Source: Roseovarius indicus
Lineage (GTDB): Bacteria; Pseudomonadota; Alphaproteobacteria; Rhodobacterales; Rhodobacteraceae
Direction: 5' to 3'
Length of the DNA: 64,000 bases
Assembly (NCBI RefSeq): GCF_008728195.1
Contig: NZ_CP031598.1
Coordinates: forward strand, 4,898,001-4,962,000
Below, piece by piece: positions 15,678-24,806 of the stretch. A model generated the notes under the pieces. It did not search any database and was not told where the DNA came from. It saw only the letters and a program-made list of their open reading frames with translations. The translations under genes and the position numbers were made by a program. Each line of letters begins with the position of its first letter. Position 1 is the stretch's first letter.

Positions 15678-16357
15678 TGCTCGTGCCTCTCTGCTCTTTC
15701 TCGGTGATGGGTGAAGTGCACGGACAGAGACCGAAGTTGGTCACCCGTCACTAGCTTCATTGCAATCATGGCATCGGCCGTCGCGATTGAGATGGCAGAG
15801 CTGGGAACACAGCCACCACCAGTCACCTTCGGAGCCCAGAACTCAGCAGCGTTCACGACAGATTCGCCGAAAGTTTTGATCGCGGTTTCGCGCGCGCACG
15901 CCCGCGAAGGTTCTTTTATAGGTTCCCTTACAGGGTTCGTGTCGCAATCTGAGACACGGCTTTGGCGATTTTTGAGACACGGCTTTGGCGATTTCTGAGA
16001 CACGGGCCGTGTCGCAGTTTGAGACACGGGCCGTGTCACATTTTGAGACACGGCTCGATCAGCATCGAAGGCCTCAAGATCTGTATCGAAGGCCAAAAGA
16101 TAGAAGGTTCGATCCTGTCGTTTCGTCTTCGGATCGGCTCTCTGAACGCGCCTGATGAGATTTGCCTCCTCAAGCTTATCCAGGTAGCGATTGACGGTCG
16201 CCCGGCTGATTTCGCAATCCTCAGCCAATCCTTGCTGAGAAGGGTCGCAGCGGCGCGTATCCTTGTTGTGGCGGTCCGCGAGCTGCCAAAGCAGCAATTT
16301 CACTCCGGGTTTGAGCCCGCGTTGTTCGATGGCCCACTTGGTTGCACCGAAACTCAT
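15674..16357 (-). CDS. Phage replication initiator-like winged-helix protein with internal iterons
   Basis: 227 aa. The N-terminal ~80 residues are a winged helix (WAIEQRGLKPGVKLLLWQLA; QGLAEDCEISRATVNRYLDK; EANLIRRVQR), the type found in helix-turn-helix replication proteins of alphaproteobacterial prophages. Residues about 102-140 are a repetitive linker (VSQNVTRPVSQTATRPVSQK) created by five DNA repeats, and the C-terminal ~85 residues form another domain. Repeats inside the initiator gene recall lambda O, whose origin is within the gene. The ATG overlaps the upstream stop (ATGA). A replication role is inferred, not shown by an enzymatic motif. Confidence 0.65.
   Translation of the reverse strand: MSFGATKWAIEQRGLKPGVKLLLWQLADRHNKDTRRCDPSQQGLAEDCEISRATVNRYLDKLEEANLIRRVQRADPKTKRQDRTFYLLAFDTDLEAFDADRAVSQNVTRPVSQTATRPVSQKSPKPCLKNRQSRVSDCDTNPVREPIKEPSRACARETAIKTFGESVVNAAEFWAPKVTGGGCVPSSAISIATADAMIAMKLVTGDQLRSLSVHFTHHRERAERHEQ
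15950..16053. repeat. Five iteron-like repeats, candidate replication origin
   Basis: TGAGACACGG occurs at 15950, 15973, 15996, 16020 and 16044, i.e. every 23-24 bp, all in the same orientation. Two copies extend into GACACGG-G-CCGTGTC palindromes (15999-16013 and 16023-16037). The block lies within the winged-helix gene and encodes its low-complexity linker. The arrangement resembles the iterons inside lambda O. Confidence 0.6.
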
Positions 16358-16725
16358 CGAACCACCTCCGGCGACATACTCCTTTGCCCCCTGTTCGGAT
16401 CCTTCCCTGCGCTGAATGGCACAACATCGCCGCGCGTCGTTCCGGGTACAAGAAACGTGTAACGAACCGTACGATGGCGCGCGGTGGCCATTGCCCTCGA
16501 TAGCCAGCCCCCGTTGATAAGCTCAGCCATGGCTCGTCTGATGGTCGCATCAGAAACACCGAGGTTATTTGCCAAAGTCGGCCGTGACGGGCTGCACTGG
16601 CTGATGCTCTCGTTAGCGCAATCCAGTGCAATTTCAGCACCGACCAACCGTGCCCTCATGGATAGGCTCGGCGCACGGCGCACTGCTCGCGCCCACTCCT
16701 GGCGCCATGTACTGGGTTCGCGCAC
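16354..16725 (-). CDS. Winged-helix phage protein
   Basis: 123 aa from a GTG at 16725, preceded by GAGG with a 7-nt spacer. A winged-helix/HTH is visible at the centre (SRPTLANNLGVSDATIRRAM; AELINGGWLSRAMATARHRT), followed by a strand-like RYTFLVPGTT and a polar tail. It overlaps the replication-like gene by 4 nt, suggesting a shared replication or regulation unit. The longer open frame from 16776 starts with TTG inside the upstream small gene. No more specific family recognised. Confidence 0.65.
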   Translation of the reverse strand: MREPSTWRQEWARAVRRAPSLSMRARLVGAEIALDCANESISQCSPSRPTLANNLGVSDATIRRAMAELINGGWLSRAMATARHRTVRYTFLVPGTTRGDVVPFSAGKDPNRGQRSMSPEVVR

Positions 16726-16727
16726 AC

Positions 16728-16916
16728 CTACACCTCGCGATAGTGCGCGATGCGTGCGATCCGGCGATCCACCCAAGCTTCGAAGCTGCCGAAATGCCGA
16801 GCATGGTTTTGCGCCCTTGCAACACTCGTGTGTTTCGAGATAAAATTTGGAGGTGAAATATCCAAAAGATCAGCCCCGTTCGACGTTGCCGCGTCGGCGG
16901 GGTTTTCTTTTGTCAA
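16728..16916 (-). CDS. Probable small phage protein at operon head
   Basis: 62 codons from a TTG at 16916 to TAG at 16728, two bases before the GTG of the next gene. The translated end (FGSFEAWVDRRIARIAHYRE) looks like a real helical C-terminus and the Asp/Ala/Asn-rich start like a linker. No good ATG start exists, the frame stays open further upstream, and a GC hairpin (CCCCG...CGGGG, 16874-16902) with a T-rich flank lies inside, so it could instead be a transcription terminator region. Moderate-to-low support. Confidence 0.4.
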   Translation of the reverse strand: MTKENPADAATSNGADLLDISPPNFISKHTSVARAQNHARHFGSFEAWVDRRIARIAHYREV

Positions 16917-17077
16917 AAGATCTTCACGACAGTTGGAACCATGGGCCGTAAGCCATTGATTTCCTATGTCGGGGTCAGTTGGATGTTTGGGTGATAGTGC
17001 GTTGATCTGGCGAGATTCCCGGCGTCCTGCCGGGGTCGCCAGTTTCCCTCTTGCCGCCGGCGACCCGTGGCCCGCCC

Positions 17078-18688
17078 TCAGAACTCCGATAGGCCCGGCC
17101 GTTTGCCGATGTTGATGTGGTCGATATCCTCGTTGCGGAAGCCGAGGATGATCGACGGGATCATCATGAACACCAGGCAGAAGATCGGCAGCCCGACCAC
17201 CGTGATGACCTGTTGCAGGGCCGTCAGGCCGGCATCGCCCGCCAGCACGATCAGCATGGCCGCGACAAGCCCTTCGGACACGCCCCAGAAGACCCGCTGG
17301 TGAACCGGGCCGGGGGTCGAGGAGCCGGTGCACAGCATGTCGACCACCAGCGAGGCCGAGTCCGACGAGGTGGCGAAGAAGATCGCCACCACGACCACGG
17401 CGATGCCCTGCACGATGGTGGCGAAGGGGAACGCCTCGAAGAAGGCGAACATCGCCAGCGGCACCGACTCGGCCACCGCATCGCTGAGGGCCCCGGCCTG
17501 GTCGCCGAGCGCCTCGCGCGCCGCGGCGCCGATGCCGTCGATCTCCATCGCCTGCCAGCCGAAGATGGCGAACCAGATCAGGGTGAAGAGCGACGGCGCC
17601 ATCAGCACGCCGAACACGAACTCGCGGATCGTGCGCCCGCGCGAGATCCGCGCCACGAAAAGGCCGATGAAGGGCGACCAGGTCACCGTCCAGGCCCAGT
17701 AGAACACCGTCCAGCTGCCCTGCCAGCCCCACTCGTCGGTGTCGGGGTTGATATCGGCCAGCATGTCGTTCCAGAACGCCAGGCGCGGCAAGTTGCCGAA
17801 GTAGAGCCCGAAGGTTTCGACGATACCGCGCAGCAGGAACAGGGTGGAGCCGCAGATCAGCACGAAGATCATCAGGCCGACCGCCATGCCGATATTGATG
17901 TTCGACAAAAGCTTCACGCCCTTGTCGAGCCCGGCCACGATCGAGACCACGGCAACGGCCGTCAGCACCGTCAGGATGACGACCTTGAGGGTCACCGTAT
18001 CCTCGAGCCCGAAGAGCGAGGTGAGACCGGCGGCGATCTGCGACGACCCGAGGCCGAGCGACACCGCCACGCCGAAAAGCGTGCCCAGCACGGCCGCGAT
18101 GTCGATCGCCTTGCCCCAGGGGCCGTAGATGCGCTCTTTCAGCAGCGGGTAGAAGACGGAGCTGACGCGCACCGGCAGGTCGTAGCGGTTGATGAAATAG
18201 GCAAAGGCGAGGCCCGGCAGCGCGAAGATCGCCCATGTGTGCAGCGCGAGGTGATAGGTCGCGATCGAGATCGCGTCCTTCGCGGCTTCCGTCGAATGGG
18301 GCTCGACCCCCGGAAGCGGCGGGGTGGAGAAATGGCTCATCGGTTCGGCCACCCCCCAGAACATCAGGACGGTGCCGATGCCCCCGGCAAACAGCATCGT
18401 GAACCATGACAGGTTGGTATAGTCGGGGCGCGAGTCGCGCGGGCCAAGGCGGATATGACCGTGGCGGCTCATGGCGGCCCAGATCAGGAAGCCGAGCCAG
18501 ACATTCACGCCGAGAATGAAGAACCAGCCGATATGCGACACGATCCACGCCCGGCCTGCCGCGAAGGCGTCGCCGATGGGTTCGGGCGCTATGACGAGGG
18601 CTATGACGAAGACGACTGTGCAGATCGCGGAAATGAAAAAAATGGCGGGATCGGTTCGAAGGCCCATCCGGTCTGCCCAGTGCTTCAT
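17078..18688 (-). CDS. BCCT-family betaine/choline/carnitine-type transporter
   Basis: 536-residue membrane carrier for quaternary-ammonium or sulfonium compatible solutes, predicted to have the family's 12 transmembrane helices. Signature segments are the Gly-rich AGGIGTVLMFWGVAEP and the conserved FYWAWTVTWSPFIGLFVARIS plus RGRTIREFVFG. Terminal extensions are short, so osmosensing tails like those of BetP are absent. The ATG at 18688 begins MKHWADRMGLRTDP. It is the first host gene to the right of the phage element, with 160 bases between. The exact substrate (glycine betaine, choline, DMSP) cannot be read from the sequence. Confidence 0.92.
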   Translation of the reverse strand: MKHWADRMGLRTDPAIFFISAICTVVFVIALVIAPEPIGDAFAAGRAWIVSHIGWFFILGVNVWLGFLIWAAMSRHGHIRLGPRDSRPDYTNLSWFTMLFAGGIGTVLMFWGVAEPMSHFSTPPLPGVEPHSTEAAKDAISIATYHLALHTWAIFALPGLAFAYFINRYDLPVRVSSVFYPLLKERIYGPWGKAIDIAAVLGTLFGVAVSLGLGSSQIAAGLTSLFGLEDTVTLKVVILTVLTAVAVVSIVAGLDKGVKLLSNINIGMAVGLMIFVLICGSTLFLLRGIVETFGLYFGNLPRLAFWNDMLADINPDTDEWGWQGSWTVFYWAWTVTWSPFIGLFVARISRGRTIREFVFGVLMAPSLFTLIWFAIFGWQAMEIDGIGAAAREALGDQAGALSDAVAESVPLAMFAFFEAFPFATIVQGIAVVVVAIFFATSSDSASLVVDMLCTGSSTPGPVHQRVFWGVSEGLVAAMLIVLAGDAGLTALQQVITVVGLPIFCLVFMMIPSIILGFRNEDIDHINIGKRPGLSEF

Positions 18689-18893
18689 GAGTCTATCCCC
18701 CGTTATAAATTTTGCGCCGGTTGTACGGCTTCGAACAATTTAACGCATAGGGTGCGGCACCGGTTCCGAGGGAATTTTGACGGGATAGTATCGGGGCGCT
18801 GTGGAGAGCGGCCGGTCGTTGCCGCATGCTGCCCCCGTCACGGTGGTCGTGACCGAACCAATAAAGGGGCCACGACAGCCCCCCCTGCCCGCC

Positions 18894-19601
18894 TCAGATC
18901 ACCCGGATCACGTCCTTGTCGATCGCCAGCATATAGCCGCGGCGGGCGATGTTCTTGACCAGCAGCTCGGAAATCATCTGGTTGCCCAGCGTGTCGCGCA
19001 GCCGCTTGATGCGGGTGGCGCCGGCGGCTTCCTCGCAATCCTCCTTGGAGCGGCCGGAGATGACCGACTCGATCTCGGCGCCGGTGAGCACGTCGTCGTC
19101 CATCCTTGCCTCGGCCAGCACGGCGAGAGTTTCCATCGCCGCCTCGGTCAGCTTGAAGCCCATGTTGTTGAGGTAGACGGTGTTCTCGTCGCGGCTGATC
19201 AGGAGCGAGCTGACCTGGATGCCCGAGCGCTCGATCTGGGCCATGCGGCGGTTGAGCGCCACCAGCATGACGAGGAAGACCAGCGCCGCAATCAAAAGCG
19301 CGGTGGCAAAGACCAGCAGCACGAAGATCACGATGCGATAGCTGGTCAGCGTTTCGGAAAAGGCCGTGCCCGACAGGGCGAGGATTTCCAGAAGCTTGAT
19401 CTCGGCCTCGGCCGTCAGCGCATCGTTCTCGACGAAGATGCGCTCGACCCGGGCGTTGAAGGCGTTGCCGTCGGGCAGGGTGAGAAACAGGAAAACGGCC
19501 GTCAGCGACAGGATCAGCACGATGGCGATCACGCCGCCCATGACAACCCGGCTGCCCGAGCGGCGGGCGTCTGCGGCCAATCCTGTGTCGTCTGTCACCA
19601 C
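18894..19601 (-). CDS. Membrane-tethered winged-helix protein
   Basis: 235 aa. Two hydrophobic segments (about residues 19-41 and 88-116) flank a ~45-residue extracytoplasmic loop. The C-terminal ~95 residues look like an OmpR/ToxR-type winged helix: GFKLTEAAMETLAVLAEARM, ATRIKRLRDTLGNQMISELL and ARRGYMLAIDKDVI, the last resembling the family's GY-containing wing. So a DNA-binding domain is attached C-terminally to the membrane, opposite to ToxR/CadC, where it is N-terminal. Target unknown. It shares its strand with the BCCT gene but a 205-base gap separates them, in which I see only the BCCT promoter region. Confidence 0.7.
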   Translation of the reverse strand: MVTDDTGLAADARRSGSRVVMGGVIAIVLILSLTAVFLFLTLPDGNAFNARVERIFVENDALTAEAEIKLLEILALSGTAFSETLTSYRIVIFVLLVFATALLIAALVFLVMLVALNRRMAQIERSGIQVSSLLISRDENTVYLNNMGFKLTEAAMETLAVLAEARMDDDVLTGAEIESVISGRSKEDCEEAAGATRIKRLRDTLGNQMISELLVKNIARRGYMLAIDKDVIRVI

Positions 19602-19641
19602 CGGTGTGCTCCCCTCGTCACCTCACCGTATCTCCTTAGCC

Positions 19642-19884
19642 TCACTGCTGACGCACCGACAGAATCTTCAGAAGCGTCAGCCCCCTTCCGGCAAGGATCG
19701 GCCGAAGCTGCGCCTGGGCGGTCGCCGCATTGCAGGGGCCGGGCACGACGGCCACCTCGAAGAACAGCTCGAGCGGGTTGTCGCGCTTGGCCTTGTATTC
19801 GACAGTGCAGGCAGCCTGGGCCGATGCGGCGGCAGACAGCGCGAGACCCGCGGCAAGCAGGCATATGGAAAGCATCCGTTTCAT
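19642..19884 (-). CDS. Small secreted hypothetical protein
   Basis: 80 aa with a clear Sec signal peptide (MKRMLSICLLAAGLALSAAA, cleavage likely after AQA). The mature part is about 55 residues with two cysteines (ACTVEY and GPCNAA) that could form a disulfide in the periplasm. It lies 40 nt upstream of the membrane winged-helix gene on the same strand and may be co-transcribed. No family recognised. Confidence 0.65.
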   Translation of the reverse strand: MKRMLSICLLAAGLALSAAASAQAACTVEYKAKRDNPLELFFEVAVVPGPCNAATAQAQLRPILAGRGLTLLKILSVRQQ

Positions 19885-19952
19885 GGCGCCAACATGCGCC
19901 GAACCTTGCGGCTATTCAATAACCGCCTGCATGAAATGGGCTTTTCACGGTC

Positions 19953-19967
19953 TGTTATCCGATAACA
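19953..19967. promoter_or_regulatory. 15-bp perfect palindrome in divergent promoter region
   Basis: TGTTATC-C-GATAACA, 7-bp arms around one base, lies between the leftward secreted-protein gene (start 19884) and the rightward His-rich gene (start 20083). A perfect odd palindrome of this size is typical of a dimeric repressor site; the regulator is unknown. Confidence 0.5.
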
Positions 19968-20082
19968 CCGTGGCGATATTGCCTGACAGAGGCGGAAGGG
20001 CCCACTCTTTGGATATGCTCGGCGTCGCAGGTATGCGCGGCTGCCGGATGTACTGGTAAAACCTGCCTGAAAGGACCGCCCA

Positions 20083-20418
20083 ATGCCCTTTAGAAATTTC
20101 ATCACCTCGATCATGGCCGCCGCCGTGGCGCTGACCATGCTGTCGTCGGCTCCGGCCCGTGCAGATAACGACACCGCCAAGATCATCGCCGGCGCCGCCG
20201 CGCTGGCCATCATCGGCATGGCGATTGCCGACGCCAATGACAACGACAACTACTACGTGTCGCGTCACGGCTATAACCCCTATCGCGCCCAGCGCCAGCG
20301 CCAGCATAACCGCTGGGTCCGCCAGCAGCGCATCCAGCGCCACCAGTATCGCCAGCACCGGCGGCACCATGGCCACGCCCATCACGGGCACCGCCACAAC
20401 AACCACCGCAACTGGTGA
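20083..20418 (+). CDS. Exported histidine/arginine-rich protein
   Basis: 111 aa: signal peptide (residues 1-27, ending PARA), a short hydrophobic stretch (IIAGAAALAIIGMAIA), then a very basic tail with more than a dozen histidines and many Arg/Gln (HQYRQHRRHHGHAHHGHRHN). The composition suggests metal binding (Ni, Cu, Zn) or envelope association, similar to small periplasmic proteins of many Rhodobacteraceae. AAAGGA lies about 7 nt upstream of the ATG. A palindrome in the promoter region suggests regulated expression. Function unproven. Confidence 0.7.
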   Translation: MPFRNFITSIMAAAVALTMLSSAPARADNDTAKIIAGAAALAIIGMAIADANDNDNYYVSRHGYNPYRAQRQRQHNRWVRQQRIQRHQYRQHRRHHGHAHHGHRHNNHRNW

Positions 20419-20458
20419 TCGGTAACGAGTAATCACGTTGTCCCGTGAGCAGTGGGAA

Positions 20459-20490
20459 GGGGAGGGCTTCGGTCCTCCTCTTCTTTTTTC
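20459..20490 (+). terminator. Probable rho-independent terminator
   Basis: GGAGG-N8-CCTCC stem followed by TTCTTTTTT, about 40 bases after the stop of the His-rich gene. The stem is short but the T-tract is strong. Confidence 0.5.
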
Positions 20491-20551
20491 GGGGGCCGGC
20501 ACGGGCGAGGGGTGAGCCCCCTGCCCCGCCATGAACCTCGGGCGGCCGCCC

Positions 20552-22729
20552 CTACCTGTTGCCGCCGCCCAGCAGGTCCCGCAGGATCCGCTCCACCGCG
20601 CTTTCGCCCCGGCCCTGTGTCGGCTGTTGCTGCTGCGGCTGTTCGGGCCGCGGATCGATGTCGCGGTCACTGGCCACGTCCTGACCGCGCAGCATCGGCA
20701 GCGGCCGCGCCTCCAGCCCCTCGTGCACCCGGATCATCGTCTCGCGCCAGATCTCGGCCGGCAGCCCGCCGCCCGTGACCCCCTGCAGGGGCGAGTTGTC
20801 GTCATACCCCATCCAGACACCCGCCACGTAATCCGCCGAAAAGCCAAGGAACCACGCATCGCGCGCCGCCTGGGTCGTGCCGGTCTTCCCGGCAACCTCG
20901 CGGTCGGGCAGCTTCGCCCGCCCGCCGGTGCCGCTCATCACGACCTGGTTCATCATGAAGATCAGCTCTTTCGCCGCTTCCTCGCGGATCACCCGTTCGC
21001 CGATCCCGCCGCCTGTGCCCATCAGCGGGGTATCCTCGCCCAGCAGGGTCAGCTCGACCAAGCCATAAGGCGTCACCGACGAGCCGCCATTGAGGATGCC
21101 GGCATAGGCCCCCGTCATCTCGAGCAGCGTGCTCTCCGACGCACCCAGCGCCAGCGCCGGCCCGTCGGCGAGACTGCTTTCGATGCCGAAATCCGAGGCG
21201 ACCTTGCGCACCTTCTCGCGCCCGACCGCCTCCGACACCTTCACCGCCGGCACGTTCAGCGACCGCCGCAGCGCGTCGGTCAGCGTCACCCGGCCGTAAT
21301 GCTTGCGGGTATAGTTCTCGGGGCACCACCGGCCCGAGCCGGGAATGCTCAGGCAATAGGGTTCATCGACCACGGTCGAGTTGTGGCTGTAGCCCAGCTC
21401 CAGCGCGGTCGCGTAAACGAACGGCTTGAAGGCCGAGCCCGTCTGCCGGTTCGCCATGGTCGCCCGGTTGAAGGCGCCCGTCACCTTGGTCTTGCGCCCG
21501 CCCACCATGGCGCGCACCGCGCCATCGGCCGACATCACCACGATCGCGGCCTGCGCCTTCGATCCGTCCTTCACCTTCTCCTCGAACACCGTCTTCAGCG
21601 CCTCTTCGGCGGCCCGCTGAATGCGCTGATCCAGCGTCGTGCGGATCAGCACGTCCTCGGTCGTGTCGCGGGTAAAGAAGTCGGGGCCCGATTCCATCAC
21701 CCAGTCGGCGAAATAACCGCCGGTCTGCGCCTCTGCCGCCTCCGACAGGGTTGCCGGGTTGGCCTGCGCCTCCTCCATCTCGGCCTCGCTCAGGTAGCCC
21801 TGCTCGCGCATCAGCCGCAGCACCGTGGCCGCCCGATCCTGCGACCGCTCGAGGTTCGAGGTCGGCGCCAGCCGCGTCGGCGCGGTCAGCAGCCCGGCCA
21901 TCATCGCGGCCTCCTGCGCGGTCACTTCCGCGGCGTGCTTGCCGAAATAACGCTGCGCGGCGGCCTCGGCCCCGAAGGCGCCGCTGCCCATATAGGCCCG
22001 GTTCAGGTAGATCGAGAGGATCTCGTTCTTGGTGTACTTGGCTTCCATCGACAGCGAATAGATCGCCTCTTTCGCCTTCCGCCACAGCGTCGTGCGCCGG
22101 CAATCCTGCACGTAATCCTGCTCGCTCTCCCAGACATCCGGGTCGAACTGCACGCCCAGGCACAAAAGCTTGGCGGTCTGCTGCGTGATGGTCGAACCGC
22201 CATGCCCCGACAGCGGCCCGCGCCCCTCGCTCAGGTTGATGCGGATGGCACTGGCCACACCGCGCGGGCTGATCCCGAAATGCCGGTAGAACCGCCGGTC
22301 CTCGGTCGCGACCACTGCATTCTTCAGGTGCGGGCTGACCGTCTCGGCGGTCACCACGCCGCCGAACTGGTCGCCGCGCCAGGCAAAGACCTCGCCATCG
22401 CGGTCGCGCAGCGTGACAGACCCGCGCGCACGCCCGTCGAGCACCTCGCGCACGTCCGGCAATGTCGAATAGGTATACAGCACCGCCATGCCGATGATCA
22501 GCACGACAACCGCGGTGATCCGCCACGTGGCGGCCCATACCAGGCGGAAAAACCACCCGAAGAGCCCGCCGAACAACCGCACCACCCAGTTCGACGACCG
22601 CTTGCGCCGCCGCTTGGGCGCGGCCTTGCGCTTGGTTGCCGTGGTCGTCTTCGCTTTCGGTTTCGCCGTTGTTTTCTTTCGCCGATCGTCCGCGACTAGC
22701 CGCGGCTTCTTCCGACCATTGTTACTCAT
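20552..22729 (-). CDS. Class A penicillin-binding protein, PBP1A type
   Basis: 725-residue bifunctional peptidoglycan synthase anchored in the inner membrane. The order is: a long basic cytoplasmic N-terminus (Lys/Arg/Thr-rich, residues 1-45), one transmembrane helix (~65-90), a GT51 glycosyltransferase domain with ATEDRRFYRHFGI, GGSTITQQTAKL and KNEILSIYLNRAYMG, and a transpeptidase domain with the SXXK motif in TGSAFKPFVY, the SLN motif in RRSLNVPAVK and the KTG motif in AGKTGTTQAARDAW. The C-terminus is Gln/Pro-rich. All catalytic motifs are intact. Monocistronic. Confidence 0.94.
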   Translation of the reverse strand: MSNNGRKKPRLVADDRRKKTTAKPKAKTTTATKRKAAPKRRRKRSSNWVVRLFGGLFGWFFRLVWAATWRITAVVVLIIGMAVLYTYSTLPDVREVLDGRARGSVTLRDRDGEVFAWRGDQFGGVVTAETVSPHLKNAVVATEDRRFYRHFGISPRGVASAIRINLSEGRGPLSGHGGSTITQQTAKLLCLGVQFDPDVWESEQDYVQDCRRTTLWRKAKEAIYSLSMEAKYTKNEILSIYLNRAYMGSGAFGAEAAAQRYFGKHAAEVTAQEAAMMAGLLTAPTRLAPTSNLERSQDRAATVLRLMREQGYLSEAEMEEAQANPATLSEAAEAQTGGYFADWVMESGPDFFTRDTTEDVLIRTTLDQRIQRAAEEALKTVFEEKVKDGSKAQAAIVVMSADGAVRAMVGGRKTKVTGAFNRATMANRQTGSAFKPFVYATALELGYSHNSTVVDEPYCLSIPGSGRWCPENYTRKHYGRVTLTDALRRSLNVPAVKVSEAVGREKVRKVASDFGIESSLADGPALALGASESTLLEMTGAYAGILNGGSSVTPYGLVELTLLGEDTPLMGTGGGIGERVIREEAAKELIFMMNQVVMSGTGGRAKLPDREVAGKTGTTQAARDAWFLGFSADYVAGVWMGYDDNSPLQGVTGGGLPAEIWRETMIRVHEGLEARPLPMLRGQDVASDRDIDPRPEQPQQQQPTQGRGESAVERILRDLLGGGNR

Positions 22730-22975
22730 GCTCGCCCCATTCGGATCTTGCCCGATGCACGGATACTAAACCGCCTTACCGACAAAGTTGACCCCTGCTA
22801 TGGCTTTTTGAATTGCCTATTTTTTGTGCATCCAAAAATGCCCGCTTAATTTTTAATCTAATTGCCCGTTTCCAACGCGCCTGACCATGCGACTCATCTT
22901 CCGCACACCCGGACAGACGGTTTTTCTGCGGGTGCAAAACTAACCCTTGCACTGAGAATCCGAAAGGGGTGTCCT

Positions 22976-23314
22976 GTGAAACTCATTGTAGCAACCATCA
23001 AGCCCTTCAAGCTTGAGGATGTTCGCGAAGCGCTGACCGAGATCGGCGTCCGCGGCATGATGGTGACCGAGATTAAGGGCTTCGGCGCTCAATCCGGCCA
23101 CACCGAAATCTACCGCGGCGCTGAATACGCCGTGAATTTTGTCCCGAAAATCAAGCTCGAGGTCGCCGTCTCCGCATCGATGGCCGACCAGGTGATCGAG
23201 ACCATCGCCAAGACTGCCCGCACCGGCAAGATCGGCGACGGCAAGATTTTCGTTCTCGACATCGGACAAGCCATGCGCGTGCGCACCGGCGAAACCAACG
23301 AAGACGCGCTGTAA
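22976..23314 (+). CDS. glnK: PII nitrogen regulatory protein GlnK/GlnB
   Basis: 112-residue PII signalling protein that senses ATP/ADP and 2-oxoglutarate and, when linked to amtB, gates the ammonium channel. The start is GTG at 22976 with AAAGGGG seven bases upstream. Uridylylation Tyr51 is present in the T-loop segment YRGAEYAVNFVPK, and the C-terminal signature TGKIGDGKIFVLDI is complete. It is followed 31 nt later by the amtB start, the usual operon. The 245-base upstream gap (after the divergent PBP gene) holds the promoter; I did not find a convincing sigma-54 site. Confidence 0.95.
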   Translation: MKLIVATIKPFKLEDVREALTEIGVRGMMVTEIKGFGAQSGHTEIYRGAEYAVNFVPKIKLEVAVSASMADQVIETIAKTARTGKIGDGKIFVLDIGQAMRVRTGETNEDAL

Positions 23315-23345
23315 ATACCGCGTGCAGGGAAAGGAGCTTTATCAA

Positions 23346-24677
<1,332 letters not shown>

Positions 24678-24703
24678 TAAAGCGTCTTTCCTGGAGCAAC
24701 TTC

Positions 24704-24730
24704 CCCCGGGCTTCGGCCCGGGGTTTTTTT
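24704..24730 (+). terminator. Rho-independent terminator after amtB
   Basis: Perfect 8-bp stem CCCCGGGC-TTCG-GCCCGGGG with a stable TTCG loop, followed by seven T. It lies 27 bases after the amtB stop. Confidence 0.92.
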
Positions 24731-24806
24731 ATGCCTTGTCCAGATGCCTCCGCCGGGAACGGCCGGACCGCCACGGCCGGCAGGCGTGATCAACGCCCCT
24801 TGCCTC

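Noticed and set aside
16860..17077. tRNA or attR core at the right end of the phage element
   Set aside because: No tRNA T-loop or acceptor pattern could be matched, and without the left end in the window a repeat cannot be identified.
16917..18548. Long open frame antisense to and partly beyond the BCCT transporter
   Set aside because: It is a GC-biased shadow of the transporter gene on the same strand in another frame; product is Arg/Gly/Ala-rich with no family pattern. Only its last 62 codons (16728-16916) were kept as a possible separate small gene.
20531..22699. 722-codon open frame antisense to the class A PBP
   Set aside because: The PBP frame has all catalytic motifs; the opposite frame is Arg/His/Pro-rich and has no recognisable domain, as expected for a high-GC shadow.
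22800..22870. Possible sigma-54 promoter upstream of glnK (TGGC...TTGC)
   Set aside because: The GG-GC spacing is 11 instead of 10 and the surrounding consensus is poor; glnK in this group need not use sigma-54.
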